Source: JAJECS01 sp965198185 (lineage in GTDB: Bacteria > Chloroflexota > UBA11872). Taken from it: 64,000 nucleotides of DNA. A program made the position numbers and the translations under genes. How positions within the stretch are numbered: position 1 is the stretch's first letter; the number at the start of each line of letters is the position of its first letter. Below, one piece after another: positions 17,925 to 26,731 of this stretch. The notes below the pieces were generated by a model. It did no database searches. It saw only the letters and a program-made list of their open reading frames with translations, and had not been told where the DNA came from. The DNA is taken from the NCBI GenBank assembly GCA_965198185.1, contig CBDAOU010000002.1:930001-994000 (forward strand), given 5' to 3'.

Positions 17925-17950
17925 CTCGCTGCGGCAGCGAGAGCGCTGCC
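17925..17950 (-). promoter_or_regulatory. Mutually exclusive hairpins in tatA leader
   Basis: On the minus strand GGCAGCG/CGCTGCC (loop CTCT, 17950-17933) and CTCGCTG/CAGCGAG (loop CCG, 17941-17925) each form perfect 7-bp stems but share bases, so only one can form at a time. The second ends directly against the tatA ribosome site. No T-run follows, so a terminator role is unlikely. Confidence 0.4.
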
Positions 17951-18125
17951 ACTGGTGGACTAGTCCTCGTTGTCGGCGTTCTGCCCACAGCCGCCGTTGC
18001 GACCGTTCGACGCATCTACGCCAACACGTTTCCGACCACGGTTGTTCGATACACCGTACGCCACTTTACCTTCTCCCCGTGCCCAGGGATGAAAATGGGG
18101 CCGATGCCATCGCCAGCGCCCCATC

Positions 18126-19268
18126 CTAGCCTTGCGCGTTGAGGAGCTGGAACCCGAAGTCCAGAAGCACCCCCGCGTCCCTTTCGCGTTGGCTGCTACC
18201 CAGCAGCACCACCATGAGGCGCCGACCGTCCCGTTCGGCCGCCGCGATGATGTTGCCGCCGGCATCTTGTGTGCGTCCGGTCTTGACGCCGAGCGCGCCT
18301 GGGTAGGACCAGAGCAAGCCATTGAGGTTCGTCGCGGTGTAGGTGCCGTGGGCCGGGCCGGCCGGAATCACATAGGCGCGCGTAGCCACGATGCGGGCGA
18401 GAAGCGGAAAGCGCTCGATGGCGTCCGCGGCAAGCACGGCCATCTCGAACGCCGTGCTCTGATGCTCGGGCGCGTCATAGCCCACCGCGTTGACAAATGT
18501 GGTGTGGCTGAGTCCCAGCCTTCGCGCGAGATCGTTCATCTGCGCCACGGTGTAGGCCTCGCCGCCAATCCCGTCCGCGATGGTCACCGCCGCATCGTTC
18601 GCCGACGGCAACAGCATGGCGAACAACAAGTCTTGCAGCGTGAGCACCTCGCCGGGCACGAGGCCGATGATGTTGGGCGGCTGCTCGGCGGCCGCGGGCG
18701 GCACCTGAATTCGCGTATCGGCCGGCGCTTGCTCCAGAGCGACGATAGCGGTCGCCAGCTTGGCCAGACTCGCCGGGGCGTGCGGCTCATGGACGTCGCG
18801 CCCGAAGAGGATGGTGCGCTGGCCAAGATCGACGAGCATGGCGGACGCCGCCGTGATCGGCGGGGCTTCGACCGGTTGAATGAACGGGTCCTCAATGAAT
18901 GCGGCGTTGCCGCCGCGAGCCTGCGTCGGCGCGTTGGCCTGGGCGCGGTAAATGTCACGGTCGAGCAGATTCACCACGCGGCCCATATCGGGAAGCGGCG
19001 CCTCCACGGACGAGAAAATCCGCGTGAGCAACAGCACGCCGGCAATTGCCGCCAGCACGACAAGAAACAACTCCGCGCCACGCCGGAAGCGCATGGCCTG
19101 GACCCGTCGCACCTGACGCTTTGGCGGTTTGCCTCGCAACCGCTCGTGATAGATCGGCGCCGGTACCGCGACGCCCGCGGCGTCCGCGTGTCCGGCATCG
19201 AGCAACTCTTCTTGTTGCCATCCGTCACCGACTCGGCGGGCTTGGCGGCCGCGTTTTCTTGTCGGCAT
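18126..19268 (-). CDS. Membrane-anchored D-alanyl-D-alanine carboxypeptidase (PBP, S11)
   Basis: The 380-residue protein carries the three penicillin-binding motifs: SLAK (S167, K170), SAN (S222-N224) and KTG (329-331). S11 peptidases trim the last D-Ala of peptidoglycan stem peptides. Instead of a cleavable signal, it has about 60 basic cytoplasmic residues, then one membrane helix (about 66-82) and a linker, so it is a type II membrane protein. It lacks the C-terminal beta-rich domain of E. coli DacA. ATG 19268 lies seven bases after the pyrE stop, so it is in the pyrE transcript. Confidence 0.88.
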   Translation of the reverse strand: MPTRKRGRQARRVGDGWQQEELLDAGHADAAGVAVPAPIYHERLRGKPPKRQVRRVQAMRFRRGAELFLVVLAAIAGVLLLTRIFSSVEAPLPDMGRVVNLLDRDIYRAQANAPTQARGGNAAFIEDPFIQPVEAPPITAASAMLVDLGQRTILFGRDVHEPHAPASLAKLATAIVALEQAPADTRIQVPPAAAEQPPNIIGLVPGEVLTLQDLLFAMLLPSANDAAVTIADGIGGEAYTVAQMNDLARRLGLSHTTFVNAVGYDAPEHQSTAFEMAVLAADAIERFPLLARIVATRAYVIPAGPAHGTYTATNLNGLLWSYPGALGVKTGRTQDAGGNIIAAAERDGRRLMVVLLGSSQRERDAGVLLDFGFQLLNAQG

Positions 19269-19275
19269 CCGCCGG

Positions 19276-19917
19276 CTACCCGGCCTGGTTTCCGGCGATG
19301 TAGTCGAGGCTGCGGCGATAGTCCTCTTCGCGGATCAGCTGCTCGCTCATGTAGTAGTTCAGCATGGTGCGCAACGAGAGGATCGGCAGGAGGTGCAAGC
19401 CGTGCTGCTGCAGGCGGCGAGCAGCCCCCTGGTCGCGATCGATCAGCACGATGACATCGCGAACGACCAGACCCTGCGCGCGCATGGCGTTCGCCGTGGC
19501 GATCACTGAGCCGCCGGTGGTGATCAGATCGTCAACCAGCAGCGCATGCTGCCCGGGCAAAAACCGACCTTCGAGCAATAGCCCGCCGGACGACCGCTGG
19601 GGCGACAAGTAGACGAGCGGGACATCGGTTGCCAACGAGTAGGCCGTTGCCAGATGCAGGCCGCCCATGGGGACGCCCGCCACAAGCTCGAAGGGCTCGG
19701 CGGGATGGTGACGGCGCGCCACCGCGACTTCTGCCGTCTGGCGCACGAGATCGGCGGCGGTGCGCAGGGCGCCAGGAACGGCAATGAGTCGCTTCGGGTT
19801 TACATAAACCGGAGAATCGACCGTCGAACGACCGAGCGTGAAGCTGCCAAACTCAATGCCGCCCAATTCGTAAATCTGGCGAGCCAGGCCCAGCGTGGTG
19901 TTGTCGTCGGCCGTCAC
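19276..19917 (-). CDS. pyrE: Orotate phosphoribosyltransferase
   Basis: The 213-residue protein has the PRPP loop ALLVDDLITTGGS, the VAGVPMGGLHLAT segment and the early GSFTLGRSTVDSPVYVN block of PyrE. It makes OMP from orotate in pyrimidine synthesis. GTG 19917 gives a protein of family length and has GAGG eight bases upstream; 30 residues of longer frame before it are low complexity. It is divergent from valS across a 237-base gap that holds no gene or T-box that I can see. Confidence 0.9.
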   Translation of the reverse strand: MTADDNTTLGLARQIYELGGIEFGSFTLGRSTVDSPVYVNPKRLIAVPGALRTAADLVRQTAEVAVARRHHPAEPFELVAGVPMGGLHLATAYSLATDVPLVYLSPQRSSGGLLLEGRFLPGQHALLVDDLITTGGSVIATANAMRAQGLVVRDVIVLIDRDQGAARRLQQHGLHLLPILSLRTMLNYYMSEQLIREEDYRRSLDYIAGNQAG

Positions 19918-20114
19918 GCGTGCCTCGCGCAAGCTGCGACGCGCCGTGCCCGCCGCTGCGGCCTCCCGGGCGGACTCTGCGTCGCTGCAATTATTGGGGC
20001 CGCGCATCGCTCGGTCAAGAACCGTGGCGAGTAGCGGCGTGTGTGGGAAGCCCCAGTCCGGTTCTATCGGTGCGCCATCGGCCCGCGGGACGCCGTAGCC
20101 ACCATCGGCGCACC

Positions 20115-20120
20115 TACAAT
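20115..20120 (+). promoter_or_regulatory. Candidate -10 box for valS
   Basis: TACAAT 34 bases before the chosen GTG start; the -35 region is poor. No T-box leader was recognised in the gap upstream. Confidence 0.35.
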
Positions 20121-20154
20121 ATGTCGGAATCTGGCTCGCTCACAGGCGAATTCC

Positions 20155-22836
20155 GTGGACCGCGACTCCATTCAAGCTCCCGCCATTGCCGGCATGCAAG
20201 GCCCCTACGACGCCGCGCGCGTCGAGACCCACTGGTACGACCTGTGGGAGCAAGCCGGTCACTTCGTCCCGCCCGACGACACTGACTGTGAGCCGTTTGT
20301 CATCGCCATTCCCCCGCCGAACATCACCGGCGCCTTGCACAACGGCCACGTGATGTTCGTGGCCTACCAAGACCTGATGACTCGCTGGTACCGCATGCGA
20401 GGGCGCGCCGCGCTCTGGATACCGGGAACGGATCACGCGGCCATCGCCACTCAGGCGGTGATCGAGCGCGAGCTGCGGCGCGAGGGCACGTCGCGGCACG
20501 AGATCGGCCGCGAAGGATTCGAGCGTCGCTTTTGGCAGTGGCGCGACACCTACGGCTCGCGCATCACCCAGCAGCTCCGCCGCCTTGGCGCATCGGCCGA
20601 CTGGACGCGCGAGCGTTTCACCATGGACGACCAGCTCACGCGCGCCGTGCGTGAGGCCTTCGTTCGCCTCTACGAGAAGGGTCTCGTCTACCGCGGCGAA
20701 TACCTGGTGAATTGGTGCCCGGAGGACCGCTCGGCCATCAGCGATCTGGAGGTGGAGCACGAAACCGTCAACGGGCAGATCTGGCACATCCGCTATCCGT
20801 TGCAGGACGGTGGTCATGTCGTCGTTGCCACCACGCGACCCGAGACGATGCTGGGCGACACCGCCGTCGCCGTCCATCCGGACGACGACCGCTATCGCAA
20901 TTTGGTGGGTCGGACCGCCGTCGTGCCGGGAATTGGCCGGGAGATTCCCGTCATCGCGGACCCCGAGGTTGACCAGGAATTCGGCAGCGGCGCCGTAAAA
21001 ATCACCCCCGGCCACGACCCTAACGACTGGCGCATGGGACAGCGGCACGGGCTCCCGGTCGTCAGCATCCTCAGCGACGACGGCTCGCTGAACGATGCAG
21101 CGGGCCGCTGGTCCGGGATGGACCGCTTCGAGGCGAGAAGCGCTTACGTCGAGTTTCTCGAGCGCGAGGGCTTGCTCGAGCGCGTCGAGCCCCATACGCA
21201 TGCCCTCGGCCACTGCCAGCGGGACGGCTCGGTCGTCGAGCCGCGCGTGTCCCAGCAGTGGTTCGTCAATGCCAAGCCAATGGCCGACAAGGCGGCCCAG
21301 GCCGTCCACGACGGCACGCTCACCTTCTATCCGCGTCGGGCCGCCGACGAGTTTTTGCGCTGGATGGAGATCATTCAGCCCTGGTGCATCTCGCGTCAGC
21401 TCTGGCTGGGGCACCGCATCCCGGTGTGGTACTGCGGCGCCTGCGGCGAAACGCTGGTGTCTCGCACCGATCCAGAGTGCTGCGCGGCGTGCGGTGCTGA
21501 TGATCTCAACCAAGACCCGGACGTCCTCGATACCTGGTTCAGCTCGGGGCTCTGGCCGTTTTCCACGCTCGGCTGGCCGGACGAGACGCCCGACTTCCAG
21601 CGGTTCTATCCCACCGACGTCCTGGAAACCGGCATCGACATCATCTTTTTCTGGGTGGCGCGCATGGTCATGCTTGGTCTGGAGCTCACCGACCGGCTGC
21701 CGTTCCACACCGTCTATTTCAACGGCATGGTGCGGCACGCCGACGGCTCGAAGATCGAGAAATCGAACTATCAGCCCGGCGACGATCCGGCGGAGGTCAT
21801 CGAGCCGTACGGCTCCGATGCCTTCCGCTTCATGATGGTCACGTCCACCTCGGAAGGCGCCGATCTGCGCATCAATCTCAATCGCATCGAGGCCTCGGCG
21901 CACTTCGCCAACAAACTGTGGAACGGGGCGAAGTTTGTGATCGGCGCCATGCAGCGCACGTCCGATACCGAGGACGCGGCCCCGCCAACCGTCGTCGACG
22001 AATGGATCACGGCGCAGCTTGCCGCGCTGCACGCGGACGTCGTGCGCCTGGTGGAGAGCTATCAATTCGGCGAAGCCGGGCGCCGCCTGCACGATTTCTT
22101 GTGGTCCGAGTTCTTTGATTGGTACGTCGAGGCCGCCAAGATCCGCCTCTATTCGGGCACTGCGGGCGAGGCGCGGCGGGCGGGCGCGACGCTGGCCCAC
22201 GTGCTGGACGGCAGTCTGCGACTGCTGCATCCGTTCATGCCGTTCGTGACCGAGGAGATCTGGCATCACTTTCGTGCGGCCGGCGGCGCGCCGGATGCCC
22301 CCGAGTGGCTCATCGTCACGCCCATCGGCGATCCGCCGTCACCGGGCAACGCGGAGGCGGTGCGGCAGGTTCGCGATCTCATCGGCATCGTGCAGGGGAT
22401 TCGCAACGCGCGGCATGAATCGCAGGTGGAGCCGGGGCGCATGATCGAGGCGCGCATCATCCTCGACGGCGAAGCCGAGTTCATCGAGCGCGAGCGCGCC
22501 TTCGTGGAGCGGCTGGCGCGGGTGGAGCCGTTGTCCTTCCACGCCACGGGAACCCAGTTCGCCGACCCCGCGGTGACGGTGCGCACCGCCGGTGTCGAGG
22601 TGAATCTGCCGCTCGCGGGGATGATCGATATCGCCGTCGAGCACGAGCGCTTGGCTCGCGAGCGGGCGGCGCGGCTGGCCGACCTGGAGCGCGCGGAAGC
22701 CCTCTTGGCCAACGAGGCCTTCACGGCACGCGCGCCCAAAGCCGTGGTCGACAACGAACGGCAGAAGGCCGCGGCCGCACAGACGGCGCTGGCCCAGATC
22801 GACGACCGCTTGGAGGCGCTGCCGCCTTTGACCTAG
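20155..22836 (+). CDS. valS: Valine--tRNA ligase
   Basis: The 893-residue protein has the class I signature PPPNITGALHNGHV, the editing-domain segment VATTRPETMLGDTAVAVHP, PWCISRQLWLGHRIPVWYC, a zinc-like cluster (CGAC...CCAAC), DVLDTWFSSGLWPFST and a C-terminal coiled coil. The usual KMSKS loop reads KIEKS (in GSKIEKSNYQPG): the catalytically important last lysine-serine is kept but two residues differ. The GTG at 20155 was chosen; an ATG at 20194 is possible. The stop overlaps the stop of the convergent ribonuclease-like gene. Confidence 0.92.
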   Translation: MDRDSIQAPAIAGMQGPYDAARVETHWYDLWEQAGHFVPPDDTDCEPFVIAIPPPNITGALHNGHVMFVAYQDLMTRWYRMRGRAALWIPGTDHAAIATQAVIERELRREGTSRHEIGREGFERRFWQWRDTYGSRITQQLRRLGASADWTRERFTMDDQLTRAVREAFVRLYEKGLVYRGEYLVNWCPEDRSAISDLEVEHETVNGQIWHIRYPLQDGGHVVVATTRPETMLGDTAVAVHPDDDRYRNLVGRTAVVPGIGREIPVIADPEVDQEFGSGAVKITPGHDPNDWRMGQRHGLPVVSILSDDGSLNDAAGRWSGMDRFEARSAYVEFLEREGLLERVEPHTHALGHCQRDGSVVEPRVSQQWFVNAKPMADKAAQAVHDGTLTFYPRRAADEFLRWMEIIQPWCISRQLWLGHRIPVWYCGACGETLVSRTDPECCAACGADDLNQDPDVLDTWFSSGLWPFSTLGWPDETPDFQRFYPTDVLETGIDIIFFWVARMVMLGLELTDRLPFHTVYFNGMVRHADGSKIEKSNYQPGDDPAEVIEPYGSDAFRFMMVTSTSEGADLRINLNRIEASAHFANKLWNGAKFVIGAMQRTSDTEDAAPPTVVDEWITAQLAALHADVVRLVESYQFGEAGRRLHDFLWSEFFDWYVEAAKIRLYSGTAGEARRAGATLAHVLDGSLRLLHPFMPFVTEEIWHHFRAAGGAPDAPEWLIVTPIGDPPSPGNAEAVRQVRDLIGIVQGIRNARHESQVEPGRMIEARIILDGEAEFIERERAFVERLARVEPLSFHATGTQFADPAVTVRTAGVEVNLPLAGMIDIAVEHERLARERAARLADLERAEALLANEAFTARAPKAVVDNERQKAAAAQTALAQIDDRLEALPPLT

Positions 22837-23786
22837 CGCGAGCTCCCCGCGTCGCGAACGTAGAGTTGGCGCAGGGTGGTGGCCCCGCGCACGGTGGACC
22901 CGCCGATCCCGCGGGCCCTGGCCGCCTTCACGTCCTCGAGTGCCGGCCGCACCTGCGACGACAGCTGGTCAATGAAGTGCAGCGCGATGGCCTCGGGAAT
23001 CATGGGCTCGACTACGGCGGCGAACTCGAGCGTGCCCTGATGGCTGAGCACCAGATGTCGCAGGAGCATGGCGGTTTCAGCATCGCAGTCAACCGTGGCA
23101 ATGGCGGCATCGAGCAGCTGCACGCCATGCACCATGTGGCCTTCGAGGTTTCCTGCCGCGGTATAGGCAAACTCGCTGGTGACGTCGAGCTCGAGGACCT
23201 TGCCCAGGTCGTGCAAGATCACCCCGGCCACCACCAGGTCGCGGTCCAGCTCGGGGAATGTCTCGGTGACCCGATCCGCCAGCTGCAACATCTCGACCGT
23301 GTGCTCGGCCAAGCCGCCCACCCAGGCATGGTGGCGCCCCTTGGCCGCTGGCCAGGTCATCATCCGCTCGGCCACCTCCGGTTGCTGCAGGACGGCGCGC
23401 ACCACGGCCTTCACCGTGGCGTCCTTGATCGAATCGGCAGCTTGAGCGATGGCGTCCCGCAGTGACGCCTGGTCACGCTCGCCGTGCGGCAGCAGCGCCG
23501 TCGCGTCCCACTGCACCTCGGAGCGCTCCATCCGCGTCAGCTTGACGTTCACTCGCCCCCGAAACTCTTCCGCGCGCCCTTCGACGGTGTAGGTCTGGCC
23601 TGCGTCGACCACCGCGGCAAGCTCCGGCGGCACCGAGAAGTACAGCGCGTCGATCGAATCGCGGTCCTGATCCCGCAGCGTCACGCGCAGATACGGGTCG
23701 CCGGAGCGGCTGGTCCGCACGTCGGGCCCGGCAATCACAAATGTCCCGGACACCATTTGACCGGGCCGAATGTCGGCGATTCTCAC
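22833..23786 (-). CDS. OB-fold/HD-domain 3'-5' exoribonuclease (YhaM-like)
   Basis: The 317-residue protein combines an N-terminal OB-fold strand set (SGDPYLRVTLRDQD) with an HD phosphohydrolase domain: HHAWVGGLAEHTVEM, VVAGVILHDLGK and a later LSHQGTLEFA. This order is that of YhaM/CBF1, a 3'-5' exonuclease acting on RNA and single-stranded DNA. It starts at GTG. Its stop codon overlaps that of valS, with no room for a terminator. Confidence 0.8.
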   Translation of the reverse strand: MRIADIRPGQMVSGTFVIAGPDVRTSRSGDPYLRVTLRDQDRDSIDALYFSVPPELAAVVDAGQTYTVEGRAEEFRGRVNVKLTRMERSEVQWDATALLPHGERDQASLRDAIAQAADSIKDATVKAVVRAVLQQPEVAERMMTWPAAKGRHHAWVGGLAEHTVEMLQLADRVTETFPELDRDLVVAGVILHDLGKVLELDVTSEFAYTAAGNLEGHMVHGVQLLDAAIATVDCDAETAMLLRHLVLSHQGTLEFAAVVEPMIPEAIALHFIDQLSSQVRPALEDVKAARARGIGGSTVRGATTLRQLYVRDAGSSR

Positions 23787-23900
23787 AGGCGGTTATCCAG
23801 AGGCGGAATTGCCCATCCTACCCAGGCCCGCTGCAACAACCGGCCGCGCGGCACAGCAAGACGGCAAATGACGAGTGCCGCGTTCAGCGCTGGCGAAGAC

Positions 23901-24362
23901 CTACCGACGGCGGCGCCACCACGAACGAATCCGGCCACCAAACGTCGGCGCCGGACGGTGGTCGGACAGATCGATCACCTGGCCGCGCCACATCTGGGGA
24001 CTGGATGGCTTGGCGGGACCGGACCGGGAGCGGCGCTCGATGACGCCGCGGCCGATGGCGAGGAGAAACGTGATGCCCCCGGCCACCGCAAATATGGCGG
24101 CCACCGGTCTAAGTGGCGTGGCATACAGCAGAAGACCCAGGACGACAAGGCTGGCGGCCGTCACCAGCATTTCGTTGGTGCTGGCGAAACGGCGGCGGAT
24201 CCATCCACCAAAGGCGTCCAGCCACGGCCCACGGGGGCGGTCTCGGTCGGAGTCTGACGAAGGCGGATCGCCGCTCTCGGGCGAGTCGAACTCGTTCTGA
24301 TCGAGGATGTCCCGAACTTCCTCGCGCCAGTCTTTCGTCACCTGATCTCGCCACTCAAGCAC
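23901..24362 (-). CDS. Hypothetical membrane protein
   Basis: The 153-residue protein has an acidic N-terminus, two adjacent hydrophobic helices (about residues 66-82 and 86-104) and a basic tail ending in six arginine/tryptophan-rich residues, with a conserved-looking MWRGQVIDLSDH motif near residue 124. I do not recognise a function. It starts at GTG 24362; TATACT lies 12 bases upstream on the minus strand, so its leader would be very short. It is divergent from the hydantoinase gene. Confidence 0.6.
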   Translation of the reverse strand: MLEWRDQVTKDWREEVRDILDQNEFDSPESGDPPSSDSDRDRPRGPWLDAFGGWIRRRFASTNEMLVTAASLVVLGLLLYATPLRPVAAIFAVAGGITFLLAIGRGVIERRSRSGPAKPSSPQMWRGQVIDLSDHRPAPTFGGRIRSWWRRRR

Positions 24363-24374
24363 TACGTGAACCCA

Positions 24375-24382
24375 AGTATAAC
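24375..24382. promoter_or_regulatory. Bidirectional -10 element
   Basis: AGTATAAC reads TATAAC on the plus strand (24377-24382) and TATACT on the minus strand (24380-24375). The minus box would start the membrane protein gene at 24362 with a leader of about six bases. Confidence 0.4.
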
Positions 24383-24429
24383 TCCGGCGTCGGCTCGGAC
24401 CCTGGCTGTATCGCGCAGTCCAGCTTCGA

Positions 24430-24435
24430 TATGCT
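24430..24435 (+). promoter_or_regulatory. Candidate -10 box adjoining hyuB start
   Basis: TATGCT ends nine bases before the GTG start of hyuB, a spacing that would give a nearly leaderless mRNA. No -35 consensus. Confidence 0.4.
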
Positions 24436-24444
24436 CCTCAGATC

Positions 24445-26028
24445 GTGGCCGCCGTGGCATTTGAGCTCGAAGTCTTTCGCCATCTCTTCGCGTCAGTCGC
24501 CGAAGAGATGGGCGTCACCGTGCAACGCAGCGCCCATTCCCCCAACATCAAGGAGCGGCGCGACCACTCCTGCGCCGTGTTCGATCACGCGGGCCAGATG
24601 GTGGCGCAGGCCGCCCATGTCCCGGTGCACCTGGGCGCCATGCCCATGGCGGTGCAAGCGGCGGTCGACTTCTACGACGAGGGCAGACCCGCCCAGGGCG
24701 ACGTGATCATCGTCAACGATCCCTATCTCGGGGGCACACACCTCCCGGACATCACCACGGTGTCACCCGTATACGTGGGAGAGCCGCTGGAGCTGTGGGG
24801 CTGGGTTGCCACGCGCGCCCACCACGCCGACGTCGGCGGACTGACGCCCGGCTCGATGCCCATGTCGACGGAGCTCTTCCACGAAGGCATCGTCATTCCG
24901 CCGCTCAAGCTCGTGGACGCCGGAGCCGTCGACGAGCAATTGATCAAGCTCATCTGCCGCAACGTGCGCACCCCCGATGAACGGCGCGGTGACCTGGCGG
25001 CGCAGCTCGCCTCGCACCGGGTCGGCGAAACGCGGCTGCAGGCGTTCGCCCGCCGCTATGGGCCCGGCGAGCTGACCCGCATGGCGCGGGAGCTCATGGC
25101 CTACACCGAGCAATTGGTGGTCGCGCGGCTGCGGCGCGTGCCCAACGGCGAATACACGTTTGAGGATTTCCTTGACGATGATGGCCGGGGCGGACCCTCC
25201 ACGCCCCTTCGGGTCACCATCACGGTGCGCGACGGCCGTTTCATCGTCGACTTCACCGGTACCGGGGCGGCAGTGCCCGGATCGCTCAATGCGCCATCCG
25301 CGATCACGCACTCCGCGGCGCTCTACATCGTGCGCTGCCTGGCGGGCGCCGACGTGCCGGCCAACGACGGGGCGCGGGCCGTGCTGGACGTGCGGGTGCC
25401 ACTGGGAACCGTGCTCAATCCCCAGCCGCCGCACGCCGTGGCGGCTGGAAACGTCGAAACTTCCCAGCGCATCGTGGATGTGCTCTGGGGCGCCCTGGCG
25501 CAAGCGCTGCCTGACGAGGTCCCCGCCGCCAGCCAGGGGACGATGAACAATCTGGTCATCGGCGGAACGGACCCGCGATCGGGAGGGGCCTATACCTACT
25601 ACGAAACCATTGCCGGAGGCGCCGGCGCCGGTCCCACCCGGCATGGGACGAGCGGCATTCACGTCGCCATGACCAACACGCTGAACACGCCCATCGAGGC
25701 GCTTGAGCTTGCCTATCCGATGCGCGCGCGGCGCTATGCCTTGCGCCCGGGATCCGGCGGCGCTGGCGCGCATCGCGGCGGCAACGGCGTCGTGCGCGAG
25801 CTTGAAATGCTGGCGCCGGCGTCGGTCACGATCGTGGCCGAGCGGCGCCGGATTGGCCCCTGGGGACTGCGCGGCGGCGGATCAGGCCGTCGCGGGCGCG
25901 ACCGGGTCCAGCGCCACGGACGTTGGCGCGACGTTCCCGGCAAGGGGACGCATCATCTGGAAACGGGCGACTTGGTCCAAGTTTCCACGCCCGGCGGCGG
26001 CGGATGGGGCGCTAGCGACGTCGATTGA
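24445..26028 (+). CDS. hyuB: Hydantoinase B/oxoprolinase family protein
   Basis: The 527-residue protein has the family landmarks: RSAHSPNIKERRDHSCAVFD near the N-terminus, GDVIIVNDPYLGGTHLPDIT, the HHADVGGLTPGSMP segment, NVRTPDERRGDLAAQ and a C-terminal glycine-rich GSGGAGAHRGGNG. HyuB-type subunits normally work with an HyuA partner to open hydantoins, 5-oxoproline or to carboxylate ketones, using ATP bound by HyuA. No hyuA is beside it. It starts at GTG and its 3' end overlaps thpR by 17 bases on the opposite strand. Confidence 0.87.
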   Translation: MAAVAFELEVFRHLFASVAEEMGVTVQRSAHSPNIKERRDHSCAVFDHAGQMVAQAAHVPVHLGAMPMAVQAAVDFYDEGRPAQGDVIIVNDPYLGGTHLPDITTVSPVYVGEPLELWGWVATRAHHADVGGLTPGSMPMSTELFHEGIVIPPLKLVDAGAVDEQLIKLICRNVRTPDERRGDLAAQLASHRVGETRLQAFARRYGPGELTRMARELMAYTEQLVVARLRRVPNGEYTFEDFLDDDGRGGPSTPLRVTITVRDGRFIVDFTGTGAAVPGSLNAPSAITHSAALYIVRCLAGADVPANDGARAVLDVRVPLGTVLNPQPPHAVAAGNVETSQRIVDVLWGALAQALPDEVPAASQGTMNNLVIGGTDPRSGGAYTYYETIAGGAGAGPTRHGTSGIHVAMTNTLNTPIEALELAYPMRARRYALRPGSGGAGAHRGGNGVVRELEMLAPASVTIVAERRRIGPWGLRGGGSGRRGRDRVQRHGRWRDVPGKGTHHLETGDLVQVSTPGGGGWGASDVD

Positions 26029-26638
26029 AGAGGCGGAAGCGGCGCTCCGCGTCCTCGGCCGGCGGCGCGTGAGTATCAAACTCGACTCCCAGCACCTCGC
26101 GGTAGACCGCACCGGCCGGCGATAGGTCGCTTTCGAATAGCGAAACCGCCGACACCGTATGGGCGCCCAACGCCCCGAGGCGCGCGGCCTCGAAGCGGCG
26201 CGCCACGCCCATCCGCGTCGAGGGCGTCGCCTGCCGACCGATGCGCGCCAGCGTGACGTGCGGGCTGAACGGCCGGGCCCCCATGCGCAGGCCGATTCCT
26301 TGCATCTCGCGCGTGATGGCCGCCTGCAAATCGCGCACGGCGTCGAGGTCGCCGGTGACACCGACCCACGCCACGCGCGGCTCGCCGCCGGTCGGAAACG
26401 TGCCGCCGCTGCCGAACCTGAGCACGAAGGGCGAGTGCCCACGGGTGGCGGCCTCCAGGCCGGACCGGATGCTGTCCGTGGAGTGGGCCGGCACTTCGCC
26501 GAGAAAGGCCAAGGTCAGATGCAAACTCTCGGCGGACATGCAGCGCACGTCGCGCACGTTGCCGACCAACGAGCGCGCGCGTCTGGCGAGCTCAGCCCGC
26601 AGCTCGGGCGGATAAGAAATGGCCACAAACGCTCGCAT
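26012..26638 (-). CDS. thpR: RNA 2',3'-cyclic phosphodiesterase (2H superfamily)
   Basis: The 208-residue protein has the two HxTx motifs that define the 2H phosphoesterases, HLTLAFLG and HVTLARIG, and begins MRAFVAISYPP like ThpR/LigT. It hydrolyses 2',3'-cyclic phosphates on RNA ends and was first described as a 2'-5' RNA ligase. ATG 26638 matches the family start. A TATACT box lies eight bases upstream on the same strand. Confidence 0.88.
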   Translation of the reverse strand: MRAFVAISYPPELRAELARRARSLVGNVRDVRCMSAESLHLTLAFLGEVPAHSTDSIRSGLEAATRGHSPFVLRFGSGGTFPTGGEPRVAWVGVTGDLDAVRDLQAAITREMQGIGLRMGARPFSPHVTLARIGRQATPSTRMGVARRFEAARLGALGAHTVSAVSLFESDLSPAGAVYREVLGVEFDTHAPPAEDAERRFRLFNRRR

Positions 26639-26646
26639 AGGCTGCG

Positions 26647-26654
26647 AGTATAAT
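26647..26654. promoter_or_regulatory. Bidirectional -10 element between thpR and DXS-like gene
   Basis: AGTATAAT reads TATAAT on the plus strand (26649-26654, perfect consensus) and TATACT on the minus strand (26652-26647). The plus box serves the gene at 26732; the minus box is so near the thpR ATG that its mRNA should be leaderless or nearly so. Confidence 0.5.
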
Positions 26655-26731
26655 TTCCCGTCTGGGGTGGGCCTGATCGTCGGCCGCGCCCGCGGCAATT
26701 CTCGGGGCCTTCCCACGCGCGAGGTTTATCC

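Noticed and set aside
19918..20154. T-box leader for valS
   Set aside because: No T-box sequence or antiterminator is visible in the divergent gap.
20140..22269. Very long minus-strand frame opposite valS
   Set aside because: It is a GC-driven antisense frame; valS on the plus strand has all catalytic motifs and the antisense product has none.
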